From the IMG/VR virus record IMGVR_UViG_3300008108_000133, positions 1 through 59,086 of that record: DNA of 59,086 nucleotides. One strand, given 5' to 3'. Positions 22,796 through 31,180 of this stretch are shown one piece after another (positions within the stretch are counted from its first letter, which is position 1; every line of letters begins with the position of its first letter). This DNA comes from a virus. The notes beneath the pieces were generated by a model, which saw only the letters and a program-made list of their open reading frames with translations, did no database searches and was not told where the DNA came from. Position numbers and translations under genes: made by a program.

Positions 22796-23520
22796 GTAAT
22801 ATCTGTCAAATTTATCACACTTCGCATTGTGGTTCAACATTGATGTCTACTCTGTTGAGATTTTCTTCAGAAGTTTATTCTGAACCTCCTTGGTTGCCTA
22901 CATTATCTAAAAAAGAATTGTCTAAAATCTTGGACGAAAGATCTGATTGTATAATTAAATTTCCAAGCATATATTGCTTCTTTTCTAATTATTATCCTGG
23001 AAAAAAAGTATTTTTGTACCGCAATTTAAAACAACATCTAGTTAAAATTTTGTCATTAGAGAAGAAAAGAATTGACAAAATAGTTTCTCAAGTTGATTGG
23101 TATGGTAATGAATGTTTGCACCCTTTGGTTAAAAAACATTCATTAGAGACTGGTATCAAAAAAATTACAGCAATGTGGGTGAGCAGAATATTATATCTGA
23201 TGGAAGTTGAAGATGTTATGTGGATTAAGTCGAATGATTTTTTTGCAAACAAAAAAGAGATAATGAATAATGTTTGTGAGCACTTCAATGCTCCTAAAGT
23301 TGAAGATTTTTCTATTGCAGAATTTTATGTAAAAGAAGTCGGGTTTAAACCTGGAATAGAAGTTCCTTTGAGTGATATTATTCCAGACACAAAGGATAAA
23401 AAACCTATAGATTCTTCCTTTGGTATTATTGGTAATGATTGTGATGTTAATATTGAAATTGAAACTATAATCTCTTGGGTTCGTGTGAATTTTCCATCAA
23501 TTCCTTATAGTTTACTTTAA
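22792..23520 (+). CDS. Sulfotransferase-like protein
   Basis: 242 residues. The N-terminal SHCGSTLMSTLLR is the phosphate loop (5'-PSB) that binds PAPS in sulfotransferases; the usual Arg or Lys is replaced by Cys-Gly. FLYRNLKQHLVKIL resembles the 3'-phosphate-binding segment. A later Trp-rich helical region matches family size. It would transfer sulfate from PAPS to a sugar or protein. Co-transcribed with the upstream oxygenase. Confidence 0.6.
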   Translation: MSNICQIYHTSHCGSTLMSTLLRFSSEVYSEPPWLPTLSKKELSKILDERSDCIIKFPSIYCFFSNYYPGKKVFLYRNLKQHLVKILSLEKKRIDKIVSQVDWYGNECLHPLVKKHSLETGIKKITAMWVSRILYLMEVEDVMWIKSNDFFANKKEIMNNVCEHFNAPKVEDFSIAEFYVKEVGFKPGIEVPLSDIIPDTKDKKPIDSSFGIIGNDCDVNIEIETIISWVRVNFPSIPYSLL

Positions 23521-23527
23521 GGATTTG

Positions 23528-23535
23528 TATAAATA
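23528..23535 (+). promoter_or_regulatory. T4-type late promoter motif
   Basis: TATAAATA 46 nt before the RCC1-repeat gene; the spacing is longer than at other late genes here. Confidence 0.55.
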
Positions 23536-23581
23536 ATCAAAGAAATAAAACAGTTTATTATAATCAATCGTATACGGTAGT

Positions 23582-24892
23582 ATGCCTAATCAGTTTATGT
23601 CTCCAGAAGGAGACTTAGAAACCACTAATTATTTTGTTACTGAACATTGGTTGATTGACCAGTATGTTGGTGATAAGTTATTTGGTTGGGGTTATAATTC
23701 TAGTGGACCACTAGGAGATAATACTACAACTACTAGATATGTTCCGGTCACAACATTTGCAGGAGGAACCAACTGGAAGTCTATTGCGGTGGGACAAGGA
23801 TATGGCGGTTCTATAGCAATTAAAACTGATGGAACTTTATGGGGTTGGGGTTCTCAGAGTTTTGGAAATTTGGGTACATTCAATTTTCCATCTGCTAGTA
23901 GAATCACTCCAGTAACAACCTTTTTAGGAGGAACCGACTGGAAACAAGCTTCTGCGGAAAATGAGTGTACGGCAGCAGTTAAAACTGATGGAACTTTGTG
24001 GGTTTGGGGTACATCTACCCAACTAGGAATAAACAGAACTGGTACTAATGTATGTACTCCAGTTACAACATTTTCAGGTGGAACCAACTGGAAACAAGTT
24101 GATATTGCAAGAAGACCATATTCTTTAGGTACTAATGCTAGTTCTATGGCAGCAATCAAAACTGATGGAACCCTATGGGTTTGGGGAGATAATTTTAATG
24201 CAATGTTGGGAGTTAATGATGCAGCTACTAGATGCACTCCAGTCACAATATTTGGAGGAGGGACTAACTGGAGACAAGTTTCGTGCGGAAGCGGTTTTAC
24301 GGCTGCAATAAAAACCGATGGAACTTTATGGACTTGGGGAGTTAATACTTTTGGACAATTAGGTATCAATACAACAACCGATAGATCCACTCCAGTCACA
24401 ACATTCGCAGGAGGAACCAACTGGAAGCAAGTTTCTTGCGGATATTTACATACTACAGCAATCAAAACTGATGGAACCCTATGGATTTGGGGCGCTGGGG
24501 GTAATGGACGATTAGGGGATAATGTATCAATATCAACTAGATCCACTCCAATCACAACATTTGCTGGAGGAAACAATTGGAAACAAGTAAGTGCTGGATG
24601 GTCACATACGGCAGCAATCAAAACTGATGGAACCTTATGGACTTGGGGTTATGATGTTTATGGTTATGGATTATTAGCTCAAGGTTCTACGACTCCATCT
24701 GATAGATCCACTCCAGTTACAACATTTGCTGGAGGAACCAACTGGAAACAAGTTTCTTGTGGAAGATTTCATACTATTGCAGTAACTTCTGGTGAACAAA
24801 TAGATATCTTCGATCCTGCTGCACCTATTGTTACACCACCTGCTCCTCCACCACCTCCACCACCGCCACCAGGTGGTCGCGATGATAACTAA
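23582..24892 (+). CDS. RCC1-repeat beta-propeller protein 1
   Basis: 436 residues. After a 40-residue polar leader there are seven RCC1/BLIP-II-like units of about 48-55 residues; six carry the core A(I/V)KTDGTLW.WG, separated by TPVTTF.GGTNWKQ(V/A)S. Seven units fit one seven-bladed propeller. The C-terminus is a poly-Pro stretch and GGRDDN. The near-identical repeats at DNA level suggest recent expansion. Such propellers bind proteins or glycans; late promoter and fibre-rich context suggest a virion surface protein. Confidence 0.85.
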   Translation: MPNQFMSPEGDLETTNYFVTEHWLIDQYVGDKLFGWGYNSSGPLGDNTTTTRYVPVTTFAGGTNWKSIAVGQGYGGSIAIKTDGTLWGWGSQSFGNLGTFNFPSASRITPVTTFLGGTDWKQASAENECTAAVKTDGTLWVWGTSTQLGINRTGTNVCTPVTTFSGGTNWKQVDIARRPYSLGTNASSMAAIKTDGTLWVWGDNFNAMLGVNDAATRCTPVTIFGGGTNWRQVSCGSGFTAAIKTDGTLWTWGVNTFGQLGINTTTDRSTPVTTFAGGTNWKQVSCGYLHTTAIKTDGTLWIWGAGGNGRLGDNVSISTRSTPITTFAGGNNWKQVSAGWSHTAAIKTDGTLWTWGYDVYGYGLLAQGSTTPSDRSTPVTTFAGGTNWKQVSCGRFHTIAVTSGEQIDIFDPAAPIVTPPAPPPPPPPPPGGRDDN

Positions 24893-24900
24893 ATTAATAC

Positions 24901-24908
24901 TATAAATA
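24901..24908 (+). promoter_or_regulatory. T4-type late promoter motif
   Basis: TATAAATA 20 nt before the gene at 24929, with an A-rich stretch between. Confidence 0.6.
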
Positions 24909-24928
24909 TTTAAAAAAAAAAAAGAATT

Positions 24929-25612
24929 ATGGAATTTGCACTTATACACGACAATCAATTATTGCTTGGTCCCATCGGATTCAATGTCCGTATGATTAAT
25001 TCTGATTTGGAAGAACTAGAATTAGATGATAGGGTAACATCTCAAAGTTATAGTCAAGTTCCCATTCATTTTTCTGATGGACTTACTCATCTAGTTCTAG
25101 CTAGAAAAGTTGTACCTGAACATGATCCAAAGTATCATAATGTTGGAAATTTTAATTGGGAAATCGTTGAAGATATTGAGGATGATCTTGCAGTAGAAGT
25201 GGTATTTACTTATCCAATTTCAGATAAAACATTAGAGGAAGTAAAAAATATTCGTAAGCAGGAAATCGTACCAACTAGAAAACAAAAAGAAAATACTATT
25301 ATTAAAGTTACAATTAATGATACTGAAGTTGAAGTGCCTACAACAAGAGAAGAGAGATTAATATTAGCAAGTAAAGTAGCTTCAGAACCACAATCTCATA
25401 ATTATAAATTTGGAAATACTTGGTTAGAAGTCACTAAAGAAAATCTTCAGTATATTATTGGAGAAATTGATAAGGTTGTTCAGGAAGCATATGATTGGGA
25501 ACTAGCAAAACTTCAAGAAATTGATTCATGTGAAACAATTGATGATGTTTATAATGTAGAGATTGCTCCATCTTTAAAAAATGCTCTAGATTTAGAGATT
25601 CCTACAATTTAG
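24929..25612 (+). CDS. Putative fibre-assembly/DUF4376-like protein
   Basis: 227 residues, acidic, with a beta-rich N-terminal half (MEFALIHDNQLLLGPIGFNVR) and a helical C-terminal half beginning near EEVKNIRKQEI and ending ENLQYIIGEIDKVVQEAYDWE. The latter resembles the C-terminal helix pair of DUF4376/tail-fibre assembly proteins. Its place between two RCC1 genes suggests it helps fold or attach those proteins. Medium confidence for the family, low for role. Confidence 0.5.
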   Translation: MEFALIHDNQLLLGPIGFNVRMINSDLEELELDDRVTSQSYSQVPIHFSDGLTHLVLARKVVPEHDPKYHNVGNFNWEIVEDIEDDLAVEVVFTYPISDKTLEEVKNIRKQEIVPTRKQKENTIIKVTINDTEVEVPTTREERLILASKVASEPQSHNYKFGNTWLEVTKENLQYIIGEIDKVVQEAYDWELAKLQEIDSCETIDDVYNVEIAPSLKNALDLEIPTI

Positions 25613-25616
25613 TAAC

Positions 25617-26849
25617 ATGCCAACTTTCAATTTTAAACTTTCTGACGGTAGAGATTTAGGAGATGTTGTTTCCTGGATTCCTAAAGATTACTTGCTATCT
25701 GTTTATCCGCAGATTGGAAACCAGTTAATTACTCCAGAGTTGTGGACTTGGGGTTATACTAATAATGGAGATCTGGGAACAAATGATAATATCTCAAGAT
25801 CAACACCAGTTACAACATTTGCAGGTGGTGCTAACTGGAAACAATGTTCCGGTAGGTATGCGATAAAAAATGATGGGACCTTATGGACTTGGGGTTGGGG
25901 ATTATTAGGAAATCTTGGGAATAATGCAACAACCGATAGGTCTACTCCAGTCACAACATTTGCTGGAGGAACCAACTGGAAACAAGTTGCTAATGGATAT
26001 CTGTATGCTGTTGCTGTTAAAACTGATGGAACTTTATGGGGTTGGGGATTTAATGGAAGAAATTCATTAGGATCTAATGATACCACAAATAGAAATAGTC
26101 CAATCCCAACATTTGCGGGAGGAACCAATTGGAAACAAGTTGATTCTGGATATGCTCATGTTGCAGCAGTTAAAACCGATGGAACTTTATGGACTTGGGG
26201 ATATAGTCTTGGAACTTTTTCAGAAGAGGCTGGACAATTAGGTACTAATGCGACAGGAAATAGACCTACTCCAGTCACAACATTTGCTGGTGGAACCAAT
26301 TGGAAACAAGTTTCTTGCGGGCAGTATCATACTGCAGCAATTAAAACTGATGGAACTTTATGGACTTGGGGGTATAATAATTGGGCCCAAATAGGTGACA
26401 ATACAACTAGATCTAGATCAACTCCAGTCACAACATTTGCAGGAGGGACAAATTGGAAACAAGTTTCTTGTGGGCAGTATCATACTGCAGCAATCAAAAC
26501 TGATGGAACATTATGGACCTGGGGACGAGGATCTAGTGGTAGACTTGGGACTAATAATGGTTCAGATAGGTCCACTCCAGTCACAACATTTGCTGGTGGA
26601 ACCAATTGGAAACAAATTGCTAGTGGAAATAATAATACTGCAGCAACCAAAACTGATGGAACTTTGTGGGTTTGGGGAGATGGTTCATTTGGAGTGTTAG
26701 GTAATAATGTAAACGGGACGAGTGCATTAACTCCAGTCACAACATTTGCAGGAGGAACTAATTGGAAAACTTTAGGATTTTTGAGATTTTATAGTGGACC
26801 TGGAATTTTTACAGCAATCAAAACTTCGGATGATTTACAAGGTATTTAA
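25617..26849 (+). CDS. RCC1-repeat beta-propeller protein 2
   Basis: 410 residues. A short N-terminal domain (MPTFNFKLSDGRDLGDVVSW) leads into seven RCC1-like units; six carry K(T/N)DGTLW.WG. Spacer TPVTTFAGGTNWKQ(V/I) is shared almost letter for letter with RCC1 proteins 1 and 3. It starts four bases after the preceding stop. Probably a secreted-phase or virion propeller; the partner is unknown. Confidence 0.85.
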   Translation: MPTFNFKLSDGRDLGDVVSWIPKDYLLSVYPQIGNQLITPELWTWGYTNNGDLGTNDNISRSTPVTTFAGGANWKQCSGRYAIKNDGTLWTWGWGLLGNLGNNATTDRSTPVTTFAGGTNWKQVANGYLYAVAVKTDGTLWGWGFNGRNSLGSNDTTNRNSPIPTFAGGTNWKQVDSGYAHVAAVKTDGTLWTWGYSLGTFSEEAGQLGTNATGNRPTPVTTFAGGTNWKQVSCGQYHTAAIKTDGTLWTWGYNNWAQIGDNTTRSRSTPVTTFAGGTNWKQVSCGQYHTAAIKTDGTLWTWGRGSSGRLGTNNGSDRSTPVTTFAGGTNWKQIASGNNNTAATKTDGTLWVWGDGSFGVLGNNVNGTSALTPVTTFAGGTNWKTLGFLRFYSGPGIFTAIKTSDDLQGI

Positions 26850-26851
26850 TA

Positions 26852-26876
26852 TATGATATAATACTCCTATATCATA
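26852..26876. promoter_or_regulatory. Inverted repeat with TATAAT before a glycosyltransferase gene
   Basis: TATGATATA (26852-26860) and TATATCATA (26868-26876) form a perfect 9-bp inverted repeat around a 7-nt loop; TATAAT falls in its left arm and loop. It lies 9 nt before the next ATG and could be a promoter/operator or weak terminator. Confidence 0.4.
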
Positions 26877-26885
26877 CCCAAAAAT

Positions 26886-28235
26886 ATGAACCCACTTGAA
26901 CTAGTTGCAAAGACACTGTATTCCTTTAAAGAACAACAACTTACTTTTGAACTTTTGGATGCTTTTGGAAAAAGAGCAGAAATATTTCAACAATATGATG
27001 AAGTTGCAAAAATTTTCTTTGAACTCAAGAACTTTTCTAAAGCAATTGAGTATGGTGAAAAGGCACTTAGATTATCTCAAACAAAGGAAGAAAAATATAC
27101 AACTTCCAAGAACTTGATTAATGCTTATAATCAGTCAAATCATCCAGAGAAATCTATTACTCAAATTGAAAAACTGAAAAAACAAAATCCTCAAGATGCT
27201 GAACTTCTTTTGGAAGAAACCTTTGCATATTCTGCACTGAACCAGAAAGAGAAATCCGAAAAACTTCTCTTCAATCTTCTTCAAAAGAAACTACCAGAAG
27301 AGATTGAAAGAAAGGCATATCATAATTTATCGGGACATTATTTCCGTAAAGATGATATTCATACTGGACTTCAACACTTTCTCAAAGCAGGAGAAGTAGA
27401 AGCATATAAGAATCAAAAACTCCCAGAGTTTGAAAAGTGGGATGGTACTATTACACCAGGAAGAACGATTATTATTGATAATCAATGTGGTGCTGGTGAT
27501 GAGGTAGTTCATATTCGGTTTATGAAACATCTTAAAGACTTGGGAATGAAACCGATTTGGAGTTCCACTCGCAGAGAACTTGTAGAACTTTTCAACTATA
27601 ATGGTTATGATGCTGTTTGCATTTATGATAAACCAGAGTTTCCAAAAGATGCCTGCTGGGTTTATGGTCTGGCACTTCCTTATTATCTCAATTTGGAAAT
27701 CAAAGATATGGGAAGAGATCCTTATCTCCAAACACTCCCAAAGTATGATAAAAAATGGGAATGGATGAAAGAAGATAATGGATATAAGATTGGAATGTTC
27801 TGGGCATCCAGTTCTGGATTTGAACAGAATTCTTTTCGTTCAGTAGAACTCAAAGATTATATGAGTGTTCTGGGAAATAAAGGATATTCATTATATTCAC
27901 TTCAAACTTATACTGATAATAAAGATGCTGATGAATATCCAGAAATCAAACAGTCTCTATCAGTTCCTAATAGAGAGTATGCTGATACATTTTCTATTAT
28001 TCAGAACCTTGATTTGGTTGTAACTTCCTGCAGTTTTGTGGCTCATGTTGCAGCATCATTAGGTAAAGAAGTCTGTGTCTTTATTCCTATTATGGAATAT
28101 TATGTTTGGACTTCATCTACAGGAAAGTGTATGTGGTATGGAGATAATGTTCATCTGTTCCGTCAAAAGAAACCAAGAACTTGGGATGCACCCATCAAAG
28201 AGTTTTGGGAGTTTATGAATGATAGAAGAGTATAA
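26886..28235 (+). CDS. TPR protein fused to a GT9/GT41-like glycosyltransferase
   Basis: 449 residues. Residues about 20-180 are helical TPR-like repeats (AKIFFELKNFSKAIEYGEKAL, typical TPR spacing). Residues about 190-445 resemble heptosyltransferase (GT9) or O-GlcNAc-transferase-like folds: IDNQCGAGDEVVHIRF near the start and a C-terminal nucleotide-sugar site ILDLVVTSCSFVAHVAA-like segment with GKEVCVFIP. It is GT-B in type. It would transfer a sugar from a nucleotide donor; acceptor unknown. Overlaps the next gene by 17 nt. Confidence 0.75.
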   Translation: MNPLELVAKTLYSFKEQQLTFELLDAFGKRAEIFQQYDEVAKIFFELKNFSKAIEYGEKALRLSQTKEEKYTTSKNLINAYNQSNHPEKSITQIEKLKKQNPQDAELLLEETFAYSALNQKEKSEKLLFNLLQKKLPEEIERKAYHNLSGHYFRKDDIHTGLQHFLKAGEVEAYKNQKLPEFEKWDGTITPGRTIIIDNQCGAGDEVVHIRFMKHLKDLGMKPIWSSTRRELVELFNYNGYDAVCIYDKPEFPKDACWVYGLALPYYLNLEIKDMGRDPYLQTLPKYDKKWEWMKEDNGYKIGMFWASSSGFEQNSFRSVELKDYMSVLGNKGYSLYSLQTYTDNKDADEYPEIKQSLSVPNREYADTFSIIQNLDLVVTSCSFVAHVAASLGKEVCVFIPIMEYYVWTSSTGKCMWYGDNVHLFRQKKPRTWDAPIKEFWEFMNDRRV

Positions 28236-28677
28236 TCTTTCATTTCTTAATTTAAATACTATCAAGAGTAAACTTCTTGAAATAGAAACTTCTTCTCACG
28301 GACTTGTAACAAAAGGTGTTTCCACTTATAATCATGGAATGCCTGTTTTGATGTATCCAGAACTGTCTGGATTAAGAAATGTTCTTAAACAATATGTTAG
28401 ACTATATTGCAATAAGTATGAGATTCCACCATTAAAGTTTATCAATAGTTGGTTCAATATTTCACAACCAGGAAATAAACTCAAAGCACATAAACACGAA
28501 GAGAGTGTTGTAAGTGGAGCATTTTATATTTCTGGTGCAACTCCACTCATTTTTCCAGATACATCAATCAAACCTTATCCTGGGTTGTTAGTAATCTTCT
28601 CAAGTGATTTAGTTCATTATACCGAAGAAGAAACGGAAGAAAGAATTATTATTAGTTTTAACACAGATTACTTATGA
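28219..28677 (+). CDS. Small 2-oxoglutarate/Fe(II) oxygenase-like protein
   Basis: 152 residues. INSWFNISQPGNKLKAHKHEESVVSG contains the first His ligand region, SSDLVHYTEEETEERIIISFN holds the distal His and the Arg. The layout is that of the CHP02466-like putative 2OG-oxygenases common in cyanophages. The second ligand would be Glu (HEE) rather than Asp. Overlaps both neighbours. Confidence 0.68.
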   Translation: MIEEYNLSFLNLNTIKSKLLEIETSSHGLVTKGVSTYNHGMPVLMYPELSGLRNVLKQYVRLYCNKYEIPPLKFINSWFNISQPGNKLKAHKHEESVVSGAFYISGATPLIFPDTSIKPYPGLLVIFSSDLVHYTEEETEERIIISFNTDYL

Positions 28678-29357
28678 GATTTCATACTTTTTACACAAAA
28701 AATCTTTCAGAGCAGTTGATTGCAGATCATAAAAAAGTATGCGATCATATTGGTATTGATGTGACTTATCACATTCATGACTCAATTACTGATTATGATT
28801 CTCTTTATACTGCCCATGGAAATTTTATGACTTCTATAATGGAGCAGGAAGAAGTTGCTTGCTTTTTAGACATTGATTGTCTTCCACATAATAAAGAGTT
28901 AATTCAAAAGGCATACGATTGGGCAGTAAAAAATAAATCTTTTGTTGGAAATGCTCAAAACATTTCTCACACCTCTATGAGAAATCATATCTATGCTGCT
29001 GCTTCTTGTTTAATTGTAACCAAAGATGCTTGGAATAATTTGGGAAATCCAGACTTTTCTTGGTTTATACAGAATCAAATTCAAATAGATACTGCACAAC
29101 TTCTCACATTAAGAGCAGATCAAATTGGAATGCCCTATCAGTTAATGTATCCAGTTGGGTATGATGGACCTGAAGAATATAAACTTTCTGGATATGGGAT
29201 GTATGGAACTGGAACTTTATATCCTGCAACTTGGCATTATTTCAGAATTAGTAAGTTTAAAGACTCCATTCCAGACCTTTGGGTAACTCGTGTAAATAAT
29301 ATACTAGATAATCAAAAGATTATTCCGCATCATTCATCGTGTTTTTATGGATTATAA
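28674..29357 (+). CDS. Putative GT-A-type glycosyltransferase
   Basis: 227 residues. CFLDIDCLPHNKELI has the D-x-D metal and nucleotide-sugar motif of GT-A enzymes; a long Asn/Gln-rich middle and a His-rich C-terminus follow. Coupled start (ATGA) and 11-nt overlap downstream. Donor and acceptor unknown. Confidence 0.62.
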   Translation: MRFHTFYTKNLSEQLIADHKKVCDHIGIDVTYHIHDSITDYDSLYTAHGNFMTSIMEQEEVACFLDIDCLPHNKELIQKAYDWAVKNKSFVGNAQNISHTSMRNHIYAAASCLIVTKDAWNNLGNPDFSWFIQNQIQIDTAQLLTLRADQIGMPYQLMYPVGYDGPEEYKLSGYGMYGTGTLYPATWHYFRISKFKDSIPDLWVTRVNNILDNQKIIPHHSSCFYGL

Positions 29358-30114
29358 GTTTTTGTTTTTAGTTGGATCTGCAATCAATCATTTTAAAGAA
29401 GATGATTTAAGTGCTTTTAATGCAGAAGAAAGATTTCAACAGACATTAGATACACTTCAATCTATCAAAGATAAAGTCCCTGATGCTTATATTTTAATCT
29501 ACGAGGCATCAGAAACTCCAATCAAACAGGAATATAAAGATAAGTTCACAGAACAATCTGATTTGTTTATTGAATGTGGTGATGACCCATATATGAAATC
29601 TCTCTATGAAAATCTTCATAGAGATCCAAACAAATTTACATTTGTAAAGTCTATGCTGGAGTGTAGATGTTTAGAGATTGTTTTGAATCATATGAGAGAA
29701 CATAATGTCTTTAATGATGTAACAAGAGTATTTAAGTTGAGTGGTAGATATCAACTAAATGAATATTTTGATATTAATGATTACAAGACAAGATTCTTGA
29801 CAAATAAGTATGTAATGAAATATTTTGATTATAACGAACGGTTTGAGGATATTGAAAACATTTACTCTCTTCTTTATGGATGTAAGGGAAGTATTGTGAC
29901 TGGTCTGTGGTCTTTTGATAGATTTTTGTTTAATGATATTTTCAATGTTCTCCAAAAAAGTTTTATGTATATGGAGAGAGCAATTCAATTAACTGCTGGA
30001 ATTGACATTGAACATTCTTTCTATCATTTTATTGATAGAGATAAAATTGTAAATATTCCTGTACTTGGTCTAGATCTAATTAAAGGTATGGATGGAGATA
30101 GGTTCTCATTATGA
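29347..30114 (+). CDS. Putative glycosyltransferase-like protein
   Basis: 255 residues. The FKLSGRYQLN segment and the order of beta strands (FLFLVGSAINH; YILIYEASETP; then the RVFKLSGRY core) resemble phage and bacterial surface-sugar transferases without a clear D-x-D. Part of a run of coupled sugar-transfer genes. Function inferred mainly from context. Confidence 0.5.
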   Translation: MDYKFLFLVGSAINHFKEDDLSAFNAEERFQQTLDTLQSIKDKVPDAYILIYEASETPIKQEYKDKFTEQSDLFIECGDDPYMKSLYENLHRDPNKFTFVKSMLECRCLEIVLNHMREHNVFNDVTRVFKLSGRYQLNEYFDINDYKTRFLTNKYVMKYFDYNERFEDIENIYSLLYGCKGSIVTGLWSFDRFLFNDIFNVLQKSFMYMERAIQLTAGIDIEHSFYHFIDRDKIVNIPVLGLDLIKGMDGDRFSL

Positions 30115-30815
30115 AAATCGCAATCTTTTATCATACTTTTCAGTCTGGAATGAGTGCCTTTGTTTATCAACAACAAATGCATAGACTGTATTGCTCAGGG
30201 TTGATTGATGCTGCTGATTATATTCATATTGGTGTGAATGGAGATCAGGAGTTGTTTAATGTCCCAGAAAAATCAAAGGTGTTTTATAATACTAACTGGA
30301 AAGAAGAAACAGAAACTCTGATTGCTCTCAAGAACTTTGCTTATGAAAATCCAGACTATAAGATTTTATATTTTCATATGAAGGGAGCAAGCAAAGAAAC
30401 TCTTGTTGCAAATTCTTGGAGATTGATGATGGAATATTTTGTGATTGATAAATGGAAAGAATGTGTGGAGTATTTGAATGATTATGACTGCGTAGGACAG
30501 ACCTACAAACCTCTTGGACCAACTTTATGGGGTGATGGGACTATGACTACTAATGATGGTCTTGGATGCTATTGTGGGAACTTCTGGTGGGCAAATGCAG
30601 CATATATACAAACATTAGATCATAGTTATTTAAATACTAATTATCGTTTTGATAGAGAGTTCTGGATTGGAACGAATAAAAATGTAAAGGCAAAGTCATT
30701 CATGGAATATACTGATGGTGATTATATTGCAGACAATCATCCTATCCCATTAAAGAAAGGAATGAGTGATTATGAACCTTATACACATTACTTTAGAGAG
30801 GTAGAATACTTATGA
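30111..30815 (+). CDS. Putative glycosyltransferase
   Basis: 234 residues. KILYFHMKGAS and GNFWWANAAYIQTL are marks of a family of polysaccharide-type transferases seen in phage and bacterial clusters. Coupled start (ATGA) and coupled end. Likely adds a sugar in the same pathway as its neighbours; donor unknown. Confidence 0.58.
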   Translation: MKIAIFYHTFQSGMSAFVYQQQMHRLYCSGLIDAADYIHIGVNGDQELFNVPEKSKVFYNTNWKEETETLIALKNFAYENPDYKILYFHMKGASKETLVANSWRLMMEYFVIDKWKECVEYLNDYDCVGQTYKPLGPTLWGDGTMTTNDGLGCYCGNFWWANAAYIQTLDHSYLNTNYRFDREFWIGTNKNVKAKSFMEYTDGDYIADNHPIPLKKGMSDYEPYTHYFREVEYL

Positions 30816-31180
30816 GAGAGTGTGGAGAATGCACTGCTTGTTGCACTTGGTTACAAGGTTATGCTTATGGTTATGAGTTTGGTAGTGGAAAGTCTTGTAA
30901 GTTCTTATGTGAATCCGGATGTAGTGTACATAAGGTAAGACCAAAAGTATGTGAAGGATATTTCTGTGCTTGGGCTCAAGAACTTATATCTGAAGAAATG
31001 AGACCTGATAAGTGTGGAGTTCTTGTTTCTGTGGAAAATAATGAAAACGGTCAGTATCTTAGAATTGTTCCAATCAAAAAAGAAATAAATAAAGATATAC
31101 TAGAATATTTTAAAAATTGGAGTGTTATAATGAACACTCCTGTGATTTATCCAAAAAATAATTCCTGGGAAGTCCTCTAA
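30812..31180 (+). CDS. YkgJ-type CxxCxxCC metal-binding protein
   Basis: 122 residues. The N-terminal CGECTACCTW is the CxxCxxCC signature of the YkgJ family (putative Fe or Zn chelation); CKFLCESGCSVHKVRPKVCEGYFC supplies the second Cys set and the RPxxC element. Biochemical role of the family is not well defined; in this setting it may support the iron-dependent oxygenases. Overlaps both neighbours by 1-4 nt. Confidence 0.82.
   Translation: MRECGECTACCTWLQGYAYGYEFGSGKSCKFLCESGCSVHKVRPKVCEGYFCAWAQELISEEMRPDKCGVLVSVENNENGQYLRIVPIKKEINKDILEYFKNWSVIMNTPVIYPKNNSWEVL

Noticed and set aside
23854-24621. Antisense ORFs opposite the RCC1-repeat genes
   Set aside because: Repetitive shadows (VVTGVD, QTHKVPSVLIAA) created by the repeats; also at 25754-26740, 31692-32288 and 32841-33242.
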